Source: Marasmius tenuissimus (taxonomy: Eukaryota > Basidiomycota > Agaricomycetes > Agaricales > Marasmiaceae). Taken from it: DNA of 64,000 bases. The position numbers were made by a program, and so were the translations under genes. Shown here piece by piece: positions 24,396-36,730 of this stretch; within the stretch, counting starts at the first letter, position 1, and each line of letters starts with the position of its first letter. The notes beneath the pieces are model-generated. The model made no database searches. It had not been told where the DNA came from and saw only the letters and a program-made list of their open reading frames with translations. The stretch spans positions 434,001 to 498,000 of the forward strand of contig JAQOTA010000070.1 in NCBI GenBank assembly GCA_029532415.1, given 5' to 3'.

Positions 24396-26533
24396 TCAAT
24401 GTTCGACAACGAAAGCACCCGATCCGACCTCGCTGAACTGCACAACCGTATCCCCACTGAGAGAAGCCCCACTGTCCAGAATGCTCGAAACAGCTTTGAT
24501 ATCTCCCAACGCCAAAGTTGTCAGATCCAACGTCTGTGACTGGTATCTGATGTTGGTAGCGACAACCAACGTCTCGTCTCCGACAGTCCAAATCCCGACG
24601 TCAATACCCTCCGGCGTCTCTTTCGCGTTAGTGAAAGCGACAGCGGGATCAAGGATAAACGTTGTCATGCGAGGGATTGCGAGAGCCAGATCAGATGCAG
24701 ATGATTTGATGTCCGCAGGTGTTGGGTCGTCCCAAGGCACAATAGCTGCGGGTATCTACATGAGCTCAAATCTCACCAGAACGGAAAAACCATGCGTACC
24801 AAGTCCACCATGATTGATTCCTAGGATACTCTGTACGACAAATTCCTTTCCGGTGGGAAATCGCTTCCAATAGCTGAAGGGCGGAAATTTATGAGTTACG
24901 GTCCATCAAGGGACGGGAGCCAACATACGACTCATTGCCAAAGGCCTGGGGGACGGCCCAGACCACTTTCTCAAATTCCCATCCGTTCGCAAAGATACGT
25001 TCCTTAAACTCCTCCATTCGCACGACGATGTCTTCAAATCCAAGTTTGCAGTTGTCACACCTAGCTCACAGATAAGAACAAGCTGATACAGCTTACAGGA
25101 TAGGAGACGTACCCGCAATCCCCATAGTCCTCAGTACAAACAGTATCCCACTCAGTCGAGTGCGTCAAGTTGTTCCCGACCGTGTACGTATCTTGCAACA
25201 GGATGTCCGCTCCGTTAGAGTACGCCGTGAACTCGTAGTTTTCGCAGTTCAGGACGAGCGACACGGGGTGGTAACCGCTGCCACCTGCACCGTCTCCGCC
25301 ATCGAGGGTGTTGATAAGGTTCTTCGAGTGTGAGGTAGCGTCGAGAGGATCGGATGTGCCGTCAGGCTCATCGGCGGTGTACCACAACAACAGGTTTGGC
25401 CGAGACTTGATCAAATTGACTTGTTCGGTGACAGATGAATCGTTCATGTACGTCCTTTGGAATGAGTCAGGCATCATATCTCAAGACAGAACCAAGCTAA
25501 CGCATACCCTCGCATGTCATACATCAGATACAGACCAACTCGTTGCATCTCGTCGAGCACCATCTCAAGCGCGGTCGTATTTGCAAACGAAGGAATTGGG
25601 TGGATCTATCGTGAGGTTCAGGCTGAGCTCAATGAAATGGCGCGAATCATGAAGACATACAATGTTAAATCTGGGGTCTTCGTAAATGAGGATCCCAAAC
25701 CAACGAGAAAGATGTGTCTCACCCTTGGTCCTTCAACACCTCGATCGCCGAGAGGTTCTTCGCCAGGAAGGAATCGAACTGGGTGTAAAATCCTATCGGG
25801 AAAATTCTCTCATATGGCCCTTCGTTTCCAGTCGCAGGCCGTGCCAACAACGCTCCCGTTCGCATGTCCATCTTGGTGACAGATCCAATGTCCGCTGGTT
25901 TTTCGGGCAAGAACGTGAAGAGCGAAGTGCTGCTAAACGTTTGGCCATCCGAAGTTGTCGCCGTGCAGGTGAGGTTGTAGGCTTCAGTTCGTGGTGAGGT
26001 GGACGAAAGAGAGAATGACAAAGCGTGCTTTGTAACGTTTAGAGGAACTGTTCCCGTCGTGAGGTCCTTTCCGTCCAAAGTCACAGCAATAGAGAGCCCT
26101 GGGAGGTTTGAGTCCTCGCTGAGAGCGATTGGTGCTGCACCGGTCACTTGAGAGAACAATACCGGCGTATCGACAAGGATTGAGACGAAGGTAGGGTCTT
26201 CGGTTTGTTCAATGTCCTCTGGGAGGTATGGTTTGACCGCTTGCCCACATCTGAGAGCTAGGAGAGGCTCTTCGGAAGGCGAAGGAATCGGAAACTGTCC
26301 TCCTATACATTTTGCATCAATTTCCTTTATTTTCAACCACTGAGGCGGTCCATACCAGGAGGTTCGATAGGTGAATCTTTCATGTAGTTTTTATTGCACC
26401 TATTAGTATACAGGATTTGTGAGATCATAATATCAGAATGCTACGATTATTGTACTCACCATTTGTCCTGTGCCGAAACCAATGTAAAACCAACACAAGC
26501 AGACAGAAGAATTACGAGACGACTTGTTCGCAT
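24396..26533 (-). CDS. Secreted glycosidase-like protein (basidiomycete family)
   Basis: The signal peptide is clear: MRTSRLVILLSACVGFTLVS-AQ, with the ATG at 26533. The N-terminal half is a beta-rich region (TPVLFSQVTGAAPIALSED and others). It leads to RIFPIGFYTQFDSFLAKNLS, FTIVHPIPSF, VGLYLMYDMRGTYMND, the segment RPNLLLWYTADEPDGTSDPL, YHPVSLVLNCENYEF, DTVCTEDYGDCGCDNCKLGF, VWAVPQAFGNESYWKRFPTG and VPWDDPTPADIKSSAS, and then a C-terminal beta domain. This order matches a secreted family common in Agaricomycetes, usually described as glycoside-hydrolase-like with a TIM-barrel. The acidic D-E-P motif is a candidate active site, which is inference. Several short introns are present. A TATTTAAA element on the minus strand (26593-26600) lies about 60 bases upstream of the start. 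The substrate is not known. Confidence 0.75.
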
Positions 26534-26592
26534 CGTTGAGGACAAGGCGGGTGCTCTTTTCGTTGGTAAACCACAGAACTTCACAGGGATGC

Positions 26593-26600
26593 TTTAAATA
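26593..26600 (-). promoter_or_regulatory. TATA-like element of the glycosidase-like gene
   Basis: TATTTAAA about 60 bases upstream of the ATG at 26533. Confidence 0.45.
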
Positions 26601-26881
26601 CGCTGCTACCGCATGACGCGACGGTCATGCTGGACAGCGATGACAAGGAAGTTGGTGAAGTGGATGATGGTGAGAATAGAACATTACTGCAAGCACGTGG
26701 CTTGGGCCTTTCGGCATTGCGTTACCGTAGCGCGTGCATCGTCTTCAAGTTCCCGGAACACCAACGAGGTAAGAGGGTAAGAGACCAGTTATAACAATAA
26801 TAGAGTCTATACAACGAGGATTGATACATGAATACGATTAACACGACTGAAAAATGCAAGAACAAGTCGAGTAGTATTAGG

Positions 26882-28592
26882 CTACGATGCCGGCGGTTGG
26901 GCAGCACCAAACTCTTTCTCGATCTCTGCACAGGCTACAAGGAGAGCTGCGCCTAGTCGTTCGAAATCCGAGATCTAAGCAAGACAAAGTTGAGCATTGG
27001 CCTCAACTTGGAGGTTACAACACCGAAAGAGACACACCTCGTTGTAAATCTGGGCGCTGACCCTGATCCACCATTTCCCATCGTGATAAAAGACCGAAGC
27101 GTAGACCTTGTGGTCTTCAATGAGCTTGCGATCGAACCCAGAAAAGACACCAAATGAAGGTGCTACAGGAGCGGAGAATGGCAGGCGAACGTTGACCTAG
27201 ATCTTGGTCAGACCACACAAGGGGAAGGCCGAGGAAAGTATGATTACCATACATATCCTTGTTTCTGGTGAGGCATCGGTCGACATCACTTCGGTGTTAA
27301 GTATCGCAGCCAGCTTGGTTCCACCGGTCACCGCCAGCTCCTGGCAATACCGTATGATCTTCTCCTCGCCTCCAACAGCTGCCCGAAAATCAAGTGCTGG
27401 CAACGAACTTTCAGACTTCGTAGGAAGACATCGAGAGGAATACAAACACACCGGAATCGATCGTCAACGGTATCGCAACATCTGCAGAGCCGTTCCCTAT
27501 AGATGATGAAGAATCAAAAACGGCGTCAAACTGCCATGATAGTGAACCGGGCTCACAAACGAATTCGGTTGCAAAATCCGACATGATACCCTTCCCGGGC
27601 TCTACTATTCCAGCCGGTATGCTGTAAGGTATGAGATGCTGGTTGCTGTACGTCCTTTAGAACCAAACGTAACATTGAGCAACTAGTTGACGGACCGTTT
27701 AGGAACATAGAGCAACGCGCTGCCTCGTTTCGCGTAGAACCACTTCGAACAGTTCTTGAAACATAGTCTTTAGAAAACACCCTGGCTCCAAGAGCGAGGT
27801 ATGCAACTCACTGCGACCCAGAAATCAGGCTGTGTGTCGCCGAGATTGATGTTCAATTCTTGTCCGAGAGAATGGGCAGCATCGATGATGCTCAGCGCAC
27901 CCTCTTCCCGACATATAGCGACCATCTCCCTCCAGGGCATCGGTACGGCAGGCGAAGACACAATTGAGTCAAAGATGGCCACAACCTTCGAGTTGCCCGA
28001 GTGCTTCTGCTTGAGTAGGCGTATATGATCTCTGAACCGACTGAGAATGGACGTTCGTAGCTCGGGGAAGGTCAACCGAAACTCTGAAAGCTCTGGAGAA
28101 GGAGTATTGGAGCCTCGGAACGGCAGTGTGAGATTTCTCTTGATCTGGAAGAACGCGGTCGACGCTACGTGGTGATAAGGAGATCGTTAATCCCAATCCA
28201 TGGCAATATAACACATCAACGCACTGTACGTGAGGACATCACCCTGCTCCCAAGGAATACTCCGTAGTATCAACGCAACCCCATGATTCACATTTGGAAC
28301 GAATACGCATTCGTCCTCCTCCGCATTGAGGAACGCCGCCAGCTTTCGTCGAGTACTGCCGGCGCGCCTGCGAGCTTTTTACGAACAAAGAGATCCGGGT
28401 TCTGTTCAACTTCTTCTGTGATCTTGTTGTGTGCATCATAGACAGCCCGAGGAAGACAGCCAAAGGAACCTGAAAACCCTCGTCAGCAACGCGCTGGAAG
28501 TATAAGGAGCGATACATGCCATGATTAAGATTCACAAAGTCGGAATCCAGCATGAATTGAGAATACATCGAGTGTCCGTAGGTGGAGTCCAT
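26882..28592 (-). CDS. Class V PLP-dependent enzyme (isopenicillin N epimerase-like)
   Basis: Pyridoxal-phosphate enzyme of the class V aminotransferase fold. The start is chosen at MDSTYGHSMYSQFMLDSDF because this aligns with the usual N-terminus. An in-frame ATG 16 codons upstream (28640) follows a TTAG and is less likely. Motifs in order: VNLNHGSFGCLPRAVYDA, EVEQNPDLFVRKKL, VFVPNVNHGVALILRSIPW, IFDSIVSSPAVPMPW, ALSIIDAAHSLGQELNI (cofactor-binding Asp), PDFWVANCSKWFYAKRGSAL (Schiff-base Lys in SKW), EFVWNGSADVAIPLTID, ALDFRAAVGGEEKIIRYCQE, and the C-terminus FERLGAALLVACAEIEKEF. All key residues are present. In fungi such enzymes act as desulfhydrases or epimerase-like enzymes in amino-acid or secondary metabolism; the reaction here is not determined. 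Neighbour on the same strand: the secreted glycosidase-like gene. Confidence 0.82.
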
Positions 28593-31500
28593 GTTGGCAG
28601 TTCGCAACGAAATGTTTCCAATGCTGATTGTAATTCTCATCTAAGTATCCTGAAGCAGCTGAGGGGGTGCCGTAGATCCGGGAGCGACATCAATACATAG
28701 TTGATCCTCTTTGGGATCGGTGAGTACTCCTGGGGCTCGCAAATAGTGAAATCAAACACGCACCCTAAATCATAGCCTTTCATTTCCGCCCAGAAGACAA
28801 CCCAAAAATCGCTATGAGAGCCCGACCGATATATCCTAGTGGGGCAAGAGAAAGGCGCACAAGGGTGGGGTCGGAAGAAGGAGATTCATTTCGCTGAATT
28901 GCCGCCGTTGACAACCAATTGACAACCGTGTTTTGCCGGTGCGGCGATGCCTACCCGATGGGCGCTAATTGGGCCCTCGTAGCTTGTAAGGTTGGGCGAA
29001 GTTGCCAATTGGAGCGTGAAGCGGTGTATGCGGCCTAAACGAGAGTGCCACAATATGGCGCCTCGAGGCGCTCTCAGGAATCAGTAATTTGAGTGGTATA
29101 CAAGGTTCTCTCATCAACCAGATGCCACACTCCGTCTTCAATGCATTCCTCGCAGTCCAGGCCCAGCTTAATGTATCCTCCGCCTTCGCCGGATGGAATC
29201 GGCGGAATCGTTCCCGCAAAACCAGATAGAGTGATTCGCGCCCCCCAGGCCCAAGCAAGTGTTGGACCTGTGAGCAAGATGTTGAAACGGATCTTCCATC
29301 AACCTGTCAAAATCTCCGAGTCCTCGAGTTGCCTTGATGTCGTCAGCCTGACGATCACCAATTGATCTGCCCGAGACCCCACTCTCAAGAAGGGCGGGCT
29401 TTGACCGACACCTTGTACCTTGACTTGCCGCCGGCAACGCGTTGAAGATGAAGCACCTATGAGAGTGTCAGTTACTTGTCGTCTTTTCTCGATATTATGA
29501 AACTAGAGACCCACCAAAACGTACCTCGGCTCGTTCTTGATCCGTCCCTACAGTGAGATGTTGTTTCAAATGAAGTCAGTGAGACAGGCCTTGACAATCC
29601 CACGTCCTGTTCATACCGTCCGACGCAACCTCGTGGGCGGCGTTCAAACTTTCAAAGACTCATTGGCCTTCCGTGGAAATGAACCGAGTACACCACTTCA
29701 TACTTGGGCTCCGAGGCGCAGTGTTGCCGCTGCGGCACGCCAGGTCCCAAAGCATGGTGGAAGATCATGGATAATCATCATTCGTCTGGACACTCGGGTG
29801 GACTTTGAAGATTGCGATCGAAGCGCCTGGGTAAGTTGACTGTCAGTATTCCCGGCCGCAAACCTCACAAAGTTGTCGTTCTCCCGAGAAAGAAGGACGA
29901 ATTACCTGGAAAAATAGACCCGGATATTCTGGGTCGGTCTTTTACGTCTCTTTACCCGCTCGTTCATCTATTCACCCAACGCATCCTCCCACTTGTGTCA
30001 AAAGCTGAAGGTGATGGCAGACAGTTCAGTCAATAGCCACAAGGGCCATTTCAGGCAGGAAGGGAGGTGACCTGTAAATCGTTCCTTGTAGCAGCACCAG
30101 CTCAAAATCAGGCGCAATAAATTCATGAGCACACAATGACCCCGATACTCGGATGGGTAGGATATGTGGATAGTCTGCTGAGACGTATCGGTCGCCTAAT
30201 CACCCCAATAACCTGTTTCCCGCCGTCAGTACCATGAGGCGACGTTGACATCTAACATGCGCACCACTCGATATTCAGACTCAAAGGAATCCTGATGGAT
30301 TGGAGCTCGAGAAGCTTGTGATCTGACGGACCTTCATATGTGCATTATGACCTTGCTATCCGAAGGTGCTGAGTGACGCGGGTTGAAAATGCATCTCTCG
30401 CCGGATTGGCCCTGACAACACGAATTAATAAGCTGGAAAGCGTAGTTTCTTCTCGTGTCTTGTATACTCCATTGTTCAGTTCGGTCTGTGGTTGTCTATG
30501 AGTATTATGAGCGCACTTTGACGCGTAGAAACGCGGTATACACCACATGGGCATACCTTCATGTCGTTGTACTACACAACGTTTCATGCAAGATGATTTG
30601 AGCCCATACAATTGCCTCGAGCCACCATCTTTACTACTGAGAGTTTCGTGATGCCCATACGTACTGCCGAAGCCAGACCCTACTTCACACCATTCGAATA
30701 TCCGATCGGTGCTTTCCTCGAAACGAATGGGAGAAGTGGATGAAAACGAGTTGAATGCCAAACTCACAGGTCACGGGTCACATGCCGTGACAGCTGATAA
30801 TGAACACGGCGGCAGTTGCCGAACGCTTTTGTCTCTTTCCTCCATCGTTCCAAATCTCCACTGACCTTTGGGAGGACTATTCGATCCCAAGACTCGGAGT
30901 CGAAAATACCTCAACTATTTCGGAATAAAGCTTGTCATCTCTCCCTTCCACTCCACGTTCAAAGTCCAGCGGTAATCTGTCAATGGACATCCCGAATCCG
31001 ATCAATTATGAATTACTTCTAAGTTCTGGCCAATCACTTGGATGGGAGGAGCGGCAGGGTGACACCGCCGCGGCCTTGCTTGCACTCCTCAATACCTGCC
31101 TCCACCTGTATCCCGTGAAGTGTCAGTGTTAGGATACTAATTTTGCCTTTCAGAAGTTCTGTCAGGAATCGCTCGTTCTCGTATAGTGATGCCCCGCGAG
31201 AAGTGGAGGACACAGGCTGTGGGGCTTGGAGTCAATATCGGCGGACTGTCCCCACTCGTCATTCATAATTCAACAGAGTACGATGCCTGCTGGGCAATGT
31301 CCGCCTTGGCAGCTCGCAGATTTTTGTATGGGTCAAACTCGTCGCTCAAAGACCCGACCCGAGAACCGCACCTTCCGACTGGCTGCTCGAGACACGTAAG
31401 CATGTTGAATGGTATGGAATAGACATCGACCACCCACGATAGCCCCACCCAGGACCTTACAGATTCGACCATGCAGATTTGCCACGCGGGAAATACAGGG

Positions 31501-31739
31501 TACGAGACCTCCACCAGCGTTGTTTAATATTGCTTTTACTGACAGAGGATCAGAAGGTAACAATACCCTTACACATTATCCTTGCTTATTCTTAGGAGCG
31601 GCTGGTAAGGAAGCCCGTTTCAGATTTGGCTTGACACTCATCCGACTCGCCATTGTGTGACGATACTCATCCAAATCTTATATAAAGTTCAACTTTGCGA
31701 CATTTGAAGGACACTTTCAGCTCAGCCGCCACTCCCAAC
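28593..31739. other. 3.1 kb without a convincing gene
   Basis: The longest open frames (30345-30767 minus, 31186-31422 plus, 29168-29437 minus) have no family resemblance. A weak minus-strand gene candidate spans roughly 29074-29850. Spliceable short exons there give HEVASDG, TDQERAE and VLHLQRVAGGKSRYKVS, but the extension stays ambiguous and no family was recognised, so it is not called as a CDS. The right end contains the promoter of the adenylation-domain gene. Confidence 0.4.
31679..31686 (+). promoter_or_regulatory. TATA box of the adenylation-domain gene
   Basis: TATATAAA 54 bases upstream of the ATG at 31740. Confidence 0.55.
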
Positions 31740-34201
31740 ATGTCCTCAGCATCTTCTTCTCAATTTCAATCTCCCCCTAAGCATGGTCTCACCATGGGTG
31801 AGCTCTACGACTGGCATAATCAGCACAATCCCGAACATCCTCTGTTCACCTACCCTGGTGGAGATGGCAAGGACACGAGGATCACGTATTCCCAGTTCCA
31901 CGACGCGTATCATCGAGCGGGTTTCATCATGGCCGGTCTCGCTGGTATCAACCTTAACGCCCATTGTGATACTTATCCCGTCGTGGCGATGTTGTCCACA
32001 GCTGGTAAGTGGTGAAGAATACTCGATGGATTAGTCAATTGACTCTTCTCCTAGATACGATATCTACCTTTACAACTCTCGTCGGTATCCTTCGCCTTGG
32101 AGCAGTCCCTTTTCCAATTTCTCCACGATATTCTGCTCGCGTGGTCGCAACTCTGATGAAGAACGCAAATGCTCGACATCTCATCGTGAATGCCGAAAGT
32201 AACCTGCGCCCCTTGGCCGAAGAGGCGGTGACACTCTTATCTGGAAACAAGAATTCTACTCCCGCTCAACTACACTTCTTTCCTGAGTTCGAAGCCCTGT
32301 ATCAGAGTGCCTGGTATCCTCGAATTCCTAAGAAGCACTGCACCCGCTTTACCACCGCCATTATAATCCACTCATCCAGTGCGCGGCTCCGTTCCATTAT
32401 TTGCCTACTCAGATCCTGATACGTCTATTTTATCAAGGTTCTTCTTCCGATGTTCCCAAAGTCATACCGTGGTCCCACCGCATGCAGATACAAAATTCTC
32501 TCGTCCCTGGTGAGCGTCGGATCTTAAACCCCGTTCCTTCACTCGCTCAAAGATAATTTGCAGTCTCCCATAACAACCATAAGCTCGATGGAGCCATCTT
32601 CAGCTGCCACAGTCTCGAACTCTTCCACACACTGGGTCTATTGTTCTTGTCCTGGGCTGTGAGTGCTCTATCTCGATACATACCAACGCTGTGGCTCACC
32701 CGAATGCGATCCGGATCTTAGCCAACAACCGGCATGGTCATCGCAACATTCAAGCCGTCATCTCCGGCAATTCTTCCCACTCCCGAGCTCTGCTTTGAAG
32801 GGATTCGCGAGACACAAGCCCAATACGCTCTTACCCATACCAAATTCATGGAGGTCAGTTGTTGCTACAGTTTGATACGCAGGTTACTGAGCTCGGTGCA
32901 GAAATGGGTGCACGACGAGAACAAGATTCTTCATCTCAAGACCCTCGGAGGCATTGTGCGTTCACCATGAATCTTCCCTCTATGCAAAGCTTACTTCTCA
33001 CAATATAGGTGGCGGGCGGTAAGATACTGAAGCAGTCAGCAGGCGACATCTTGACGCGAAGAGGTGTTCTTATTGGTAACATCTACGGATCGTAAGTCTT
33101 TGACCATGTTCATTCCTCTCCAACGACTCATTGGCTTTCATCAGCACTGAGGGTGGCGTTGTCAGTGGCTTATTACCAGGTTGATTTTTGCAGCGTTGCT
33201 ACGCCTCCGCGGAACTTCAAACTGACAACACCTCCAGACTACCTCGGCGATGATTTATGGGAGTACTTCCAAATCAACCCACAATGTAAGATGGAATTCA
33301 TTGATCAGGGAGATGGCACGTACCATGGTGTAGTCGTTGTGAGTACAGGCAATTCAGATCTTCCTTACTCGTATTGACCGTTCGCGATACAGCCATCGGA
33401 AAGACAATCGCCTTCGCTTATGAACACCACATTCGACGGGTCTGAGGCGTACGCCACGGGTGACTTGATGATCCCCCACCCGACGAGAAAGGATTATTGG
33501 AAAGTTCTCGGTACGTGCCTTGAGTGTTTACTTAACAATCACCCGCTGATCAGCGCATCGTTCGTTTAGGCCGTATCGATGATTCTATACTCTTAGCTAC
33601 CGGAGAAGTCGTACGTATCCTAATCACTACTTCGATGTAAAAGCACCGACTGACCAGCGCCCCTAGATCCATCCCGTTCGGCCTGGTGAATCTTTGGCGT
33701 TACGCCTCTCCCCGACCAATTACTTACATGAGCCCCTCACATTCAGAAAACATCATCTGTTCCAGTACGATGGTCAGATCAGCTCAATTGTTCGGACACG
33801 CCCGCACTCACCTTGGAGTTCTTGTGGAACTGGAGGATGAAGCTTTGTACAATCTTGCGGATATCGATGAGGCACGAGACATGCTTTGGCCAAGTGTCGA
33901 ACTGATGAACGACGAACAGCCCTCATTTGGTAAAATCACCTGGAAGGTCTGTAGATACATATTCTGCGTTTGACACAGCTTCTCATTTTTCCAATTCTCA
34001 TAGATGATTCTTGTAGCCTCCCCAGAGAAAGGCTTCATACATACACCCAAGGGTGCACCGAAACGTGCTCAGAACCTCCTCCTATATCAAAACGAGATCG
34101 ACGAGCTGTACCAGGGCTCTACAGATCCATATCTGGCGCGACATGCATCATCTTCGCCACAGCCCGTTACGACCACTCAAGTCGAACAAGCCCGTCTCTA
34201 A
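31740..34201 (+). CDS. Stand-alone adenylate-forming (NRPS-like A) domain protein
   Basis: Member of the fungal NRPS-like adenylation family, which activates a carboxylic acid with ATP. The start is MSSASSSQFQSPPKHGLTMG, then ITYSQFHDAYHRAGF, FTTLVGILRLGAVPFPISPR, the P-loop region ending DVPKVIPWSH, ELFHTLGLLFLSWA, TGMVIATFKPSSPAILPTPE, KWVHDENKILHLKTLGGI, NIYGSTEGGVV, DDLWEYFQINPQCKMEF, AYATGDLMIPHPTRKDYWK, VLGRIDDSI and the C-terminal FIHTPKGAPKRAQNLLLYQ. The protein ends soon after QNEIDELYQG, so no carrier or reductase domain follows, although this family often continues into them. The glycines of the usual SSGSTGLPK P-loop are replaced by Ser, which may weaken or abolish catalysis. Around a dozen short introns are present. 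The substrate is unknown. Confidence 0.8.
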
Positions 34202-34613
34202 TCGACTGCATAAATATACCCATTTGCCGTCCCAATTTGTATGATTCCTAGAACATCCTAAGTACTCGTCGATACTTTTCTACACCCGGCCGTCGTTCCA
34301 AACTTCTTAATTTTCTCCTGTATGATTATGCACCTGCTTATGCTCAACCCGAGTTGTACAGTATTGTTATATATGTAACTATATGATTCCAAACAAAGCC
34401 GAAACAGAGGGATAACGTTCTCTGAACTGGACCTTGAGTTCACTGTCCGACGTACGCACAGCCCTCTAAAGTAATACCTCGGCAAACTCACCTCACCATA
34501 CTTACTAGGATCGGCCTGTCGATTCTCGATCTATCTGACCCGGAGTTGTAGGTCCCTGTGGGCGCAACTTCGCAGCCAACGTGTGATAAGACTCAGCCGC
34601 TGCGGTCATACTT
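34202..34613. other. Intergenic between convergent genes
   Basis: No gene seen and no remnant of a carrier-protein domain downstream of the adenylation gene. The right part (from about 34515) belongs to the left copy of the second tandem duplication. Confidence 0.45.
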
Positions 34614-36057
34614 TTATAATTGCCGTAATCTACTCTCAGTATCTTTAGACATTCTCGTACTACTCGAAGCGATGGTTCTCTCCTCGTCAGTCAACGTAGC
34701 GGTCACAGGACCACTCGAGTCGACCACGGAACGTACGCGACTCCTTTCTTCAAATCTTATGCTTTCTTCCACCACCATCGAGTCAACACCCTCCATGCTT
34801 TGACCCAGGGCAACTCTGACCGTCAGCAATGTAGGTGCGATACCCTGAAAACAGTAACCAAAGTGAGTTAATATTCGACGGATGAGATACTAAGAATGCA
34901 TGCAGCTCACCGCAGCAGTAACAACAATAGGCAAGGGGTTGAAGGGGTATCTAAGAGGACTCCGAAATGCAAAGACAAAGACCAGTCCCAACAACTGGGA
35001 CAGAGGATATATGATACCGGATTCGAGTCTAACTCAGAAGTAAGCCAACACGGCCTCAAATGGGATTGTCGAAGCCGGACTCACATCATCGCAATGACCG
35101 TGTTATACTTGCTGTGAACTGTGCGGCCCAGGAGCGGCCCCACCTCTCTGCTGATCCGCCATATCCGTCCCGCTGAGAGAGTTCTTAGTTATGTCGCTCG
35201 CCGGCGTTAATATGGCAAAAGGGACTAAAGGACTCACCCGTCAAAAGTGTCAATACGAGATTGAATATCAGACTCGAGAAAAAGAAGGTTATTACGAGAG
35301 GCGCTGCCCCTTTCTCGTTCCATTTTGAAACTTGGGGCCATGTGCCACTGCCAGAGCTCAGAACGTAGAAAGGAACTGCAGTGATACCAATAACTGTTTG
35401 AGCTTAATCTCAGGGATTTGGTCACAAAGCACACAGAAAGAATTGGAAAACATACGGTTCACAAGGCCGGAAACCACAATGAGAGGAATCGCCACGCGCT
35501 TACTGTAATTCCAGATGGAATAACAACGACTGATCTGCAGAAATGGCTGAGTTGATATCTTCATCCATCGAAAGAATCAATGGACTGACCAAGATAAGAT
35601 CGACGATCACACTAACGCAAGACCACCGAACGTCAGCAGGTCAGCCACCACTGGCCCTCTGCGAGGAAGCACTTACTTACTTCAGCATCACTGTTGACAC
35701 GACAAAAATAATTCTGAATGTGGATTACAGCATCGTTCACAGTCTGATAGAATGTCTCACTTACTGAAGAGCAACCCCTGTTCCTCCACCCCGCATTCTC
35801 TCCCTATAGTCGTCGTATGAGGTGTTCTTAAACACATCGAAAGAAATCAACATGGTCCGGGCAGTTTGTACGACGTAGACGCCGTCGGCAATGGTGGTCA
35901 CCACAAAGAGTAGTATGATTTGTGTGTGGGCTTTAGGACTGTTCCTCCGTTTCCGCGCGAGAATAAAGAGGCTTGTTAGAAACAGGGTGAGATAGGTACC
36001 TAGCGAACGGTTCAATGAGGTTATCGAGCTATTGGTGGTGTGGGACCCGCGCACCAT
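34614..36057 (-). CDS. Seven-helix membrane protein, copy C
   Basis: Uncharacterised multi-helix membrane protein of a type common in Agaricomycetes. The start is MVRGSHTTNSSITSLNRSLG, then TYLTLFLTSLFILARKRR, TQIILLFVVTTIADGVYVV, FDVFKNTSYDDYRERMRGGG, SRCYSIWNYSKRVAIPLIVV, WNEKGAAPLVITFFFSSL, IFNLVLTLLTAGRIWRIS, ESGIIYPLSQLLGLVFVFAF and IAPTLLTVRVALGQS. It ends in a cytosolic polar tail to LRQL. A TATATAAA on the minus strand (36252-36259) lies about 195 bases upstream. The exon order matches copy D, about 3 kb to the right. No disabling mutation was noticed. Function unknown; the topology resembles receptors or permease-like proteins. Confidence 0.72.
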
Positions 36058-36730
36058 AAGCTAAGAAGGCGACCTGTAAACTCGAAGGCTTGAGACGAGG
36101 AACTATTCTCCGAAACTTTTACGTACCGAGAGCGTGGCGGTGGGCTGAATGATTATAGCTTGGGTTGAGAGGACCGGCTCGAACGCTACGGGTATAGACC
36201 CTCTTGAGACAACCATAATTGAGGATAGAAATCACGAGTGTAGAGGTGCTGTTTATATATGAATTGCACCTCAACGCCATCAGGACTAGATGGGCTTGTG
36301 GGAAGGAGGATGATTAACACTGCTGACCTAGAATGGTTGGGAGCAATGCAGACAGTGGAGTATTTGACGTCGGCGGGGGGCGAAACCACTGCTTCTTTGT
36401 CGAGCTGTATCCCTTCCTCGGACCCGGCGTCCTGGCTGGGAGGCCATCGAAGGCCATCGATCAGTCAATGTATGAATGCATGAATGAATGATGGCTCTTT
36501 GCCTCTCTCGCACGGAATTGCGATCCGCTTCTCCGGGTGCGACCCGAGGCGACCCAGACTATACTGAATGAGGGCTAGTAAGCCAAAGCTTTGTGGATAG
36601 AATCGTGGGCTGATTGCCGAGTCGAATGCAGTGTTGAACCGTAAGCGGGATGAATTCATAGTAGTACTCGCTTTATCCTAGAACACAAACGACCAGTCCA
36701 GAGTCGACCGTATATGGTTGGTATATGGTC
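36058..36730. promoter_or_regulatory. Upstream region of copy C
   Basis: Non-coding, duplicated at 39129-39806. Holds TATATAAA (minus strand, 36252-36259), which is altered in the other copy. The short open frames (36186-36389 and others) are not supported as genes. Confidence 0.4.

Noticed and set aside
29074..29850. Possible small minus-strand gene
   Set aside because: A few spliceable exons can be strung together but the phases allow several solutions and no family matches.
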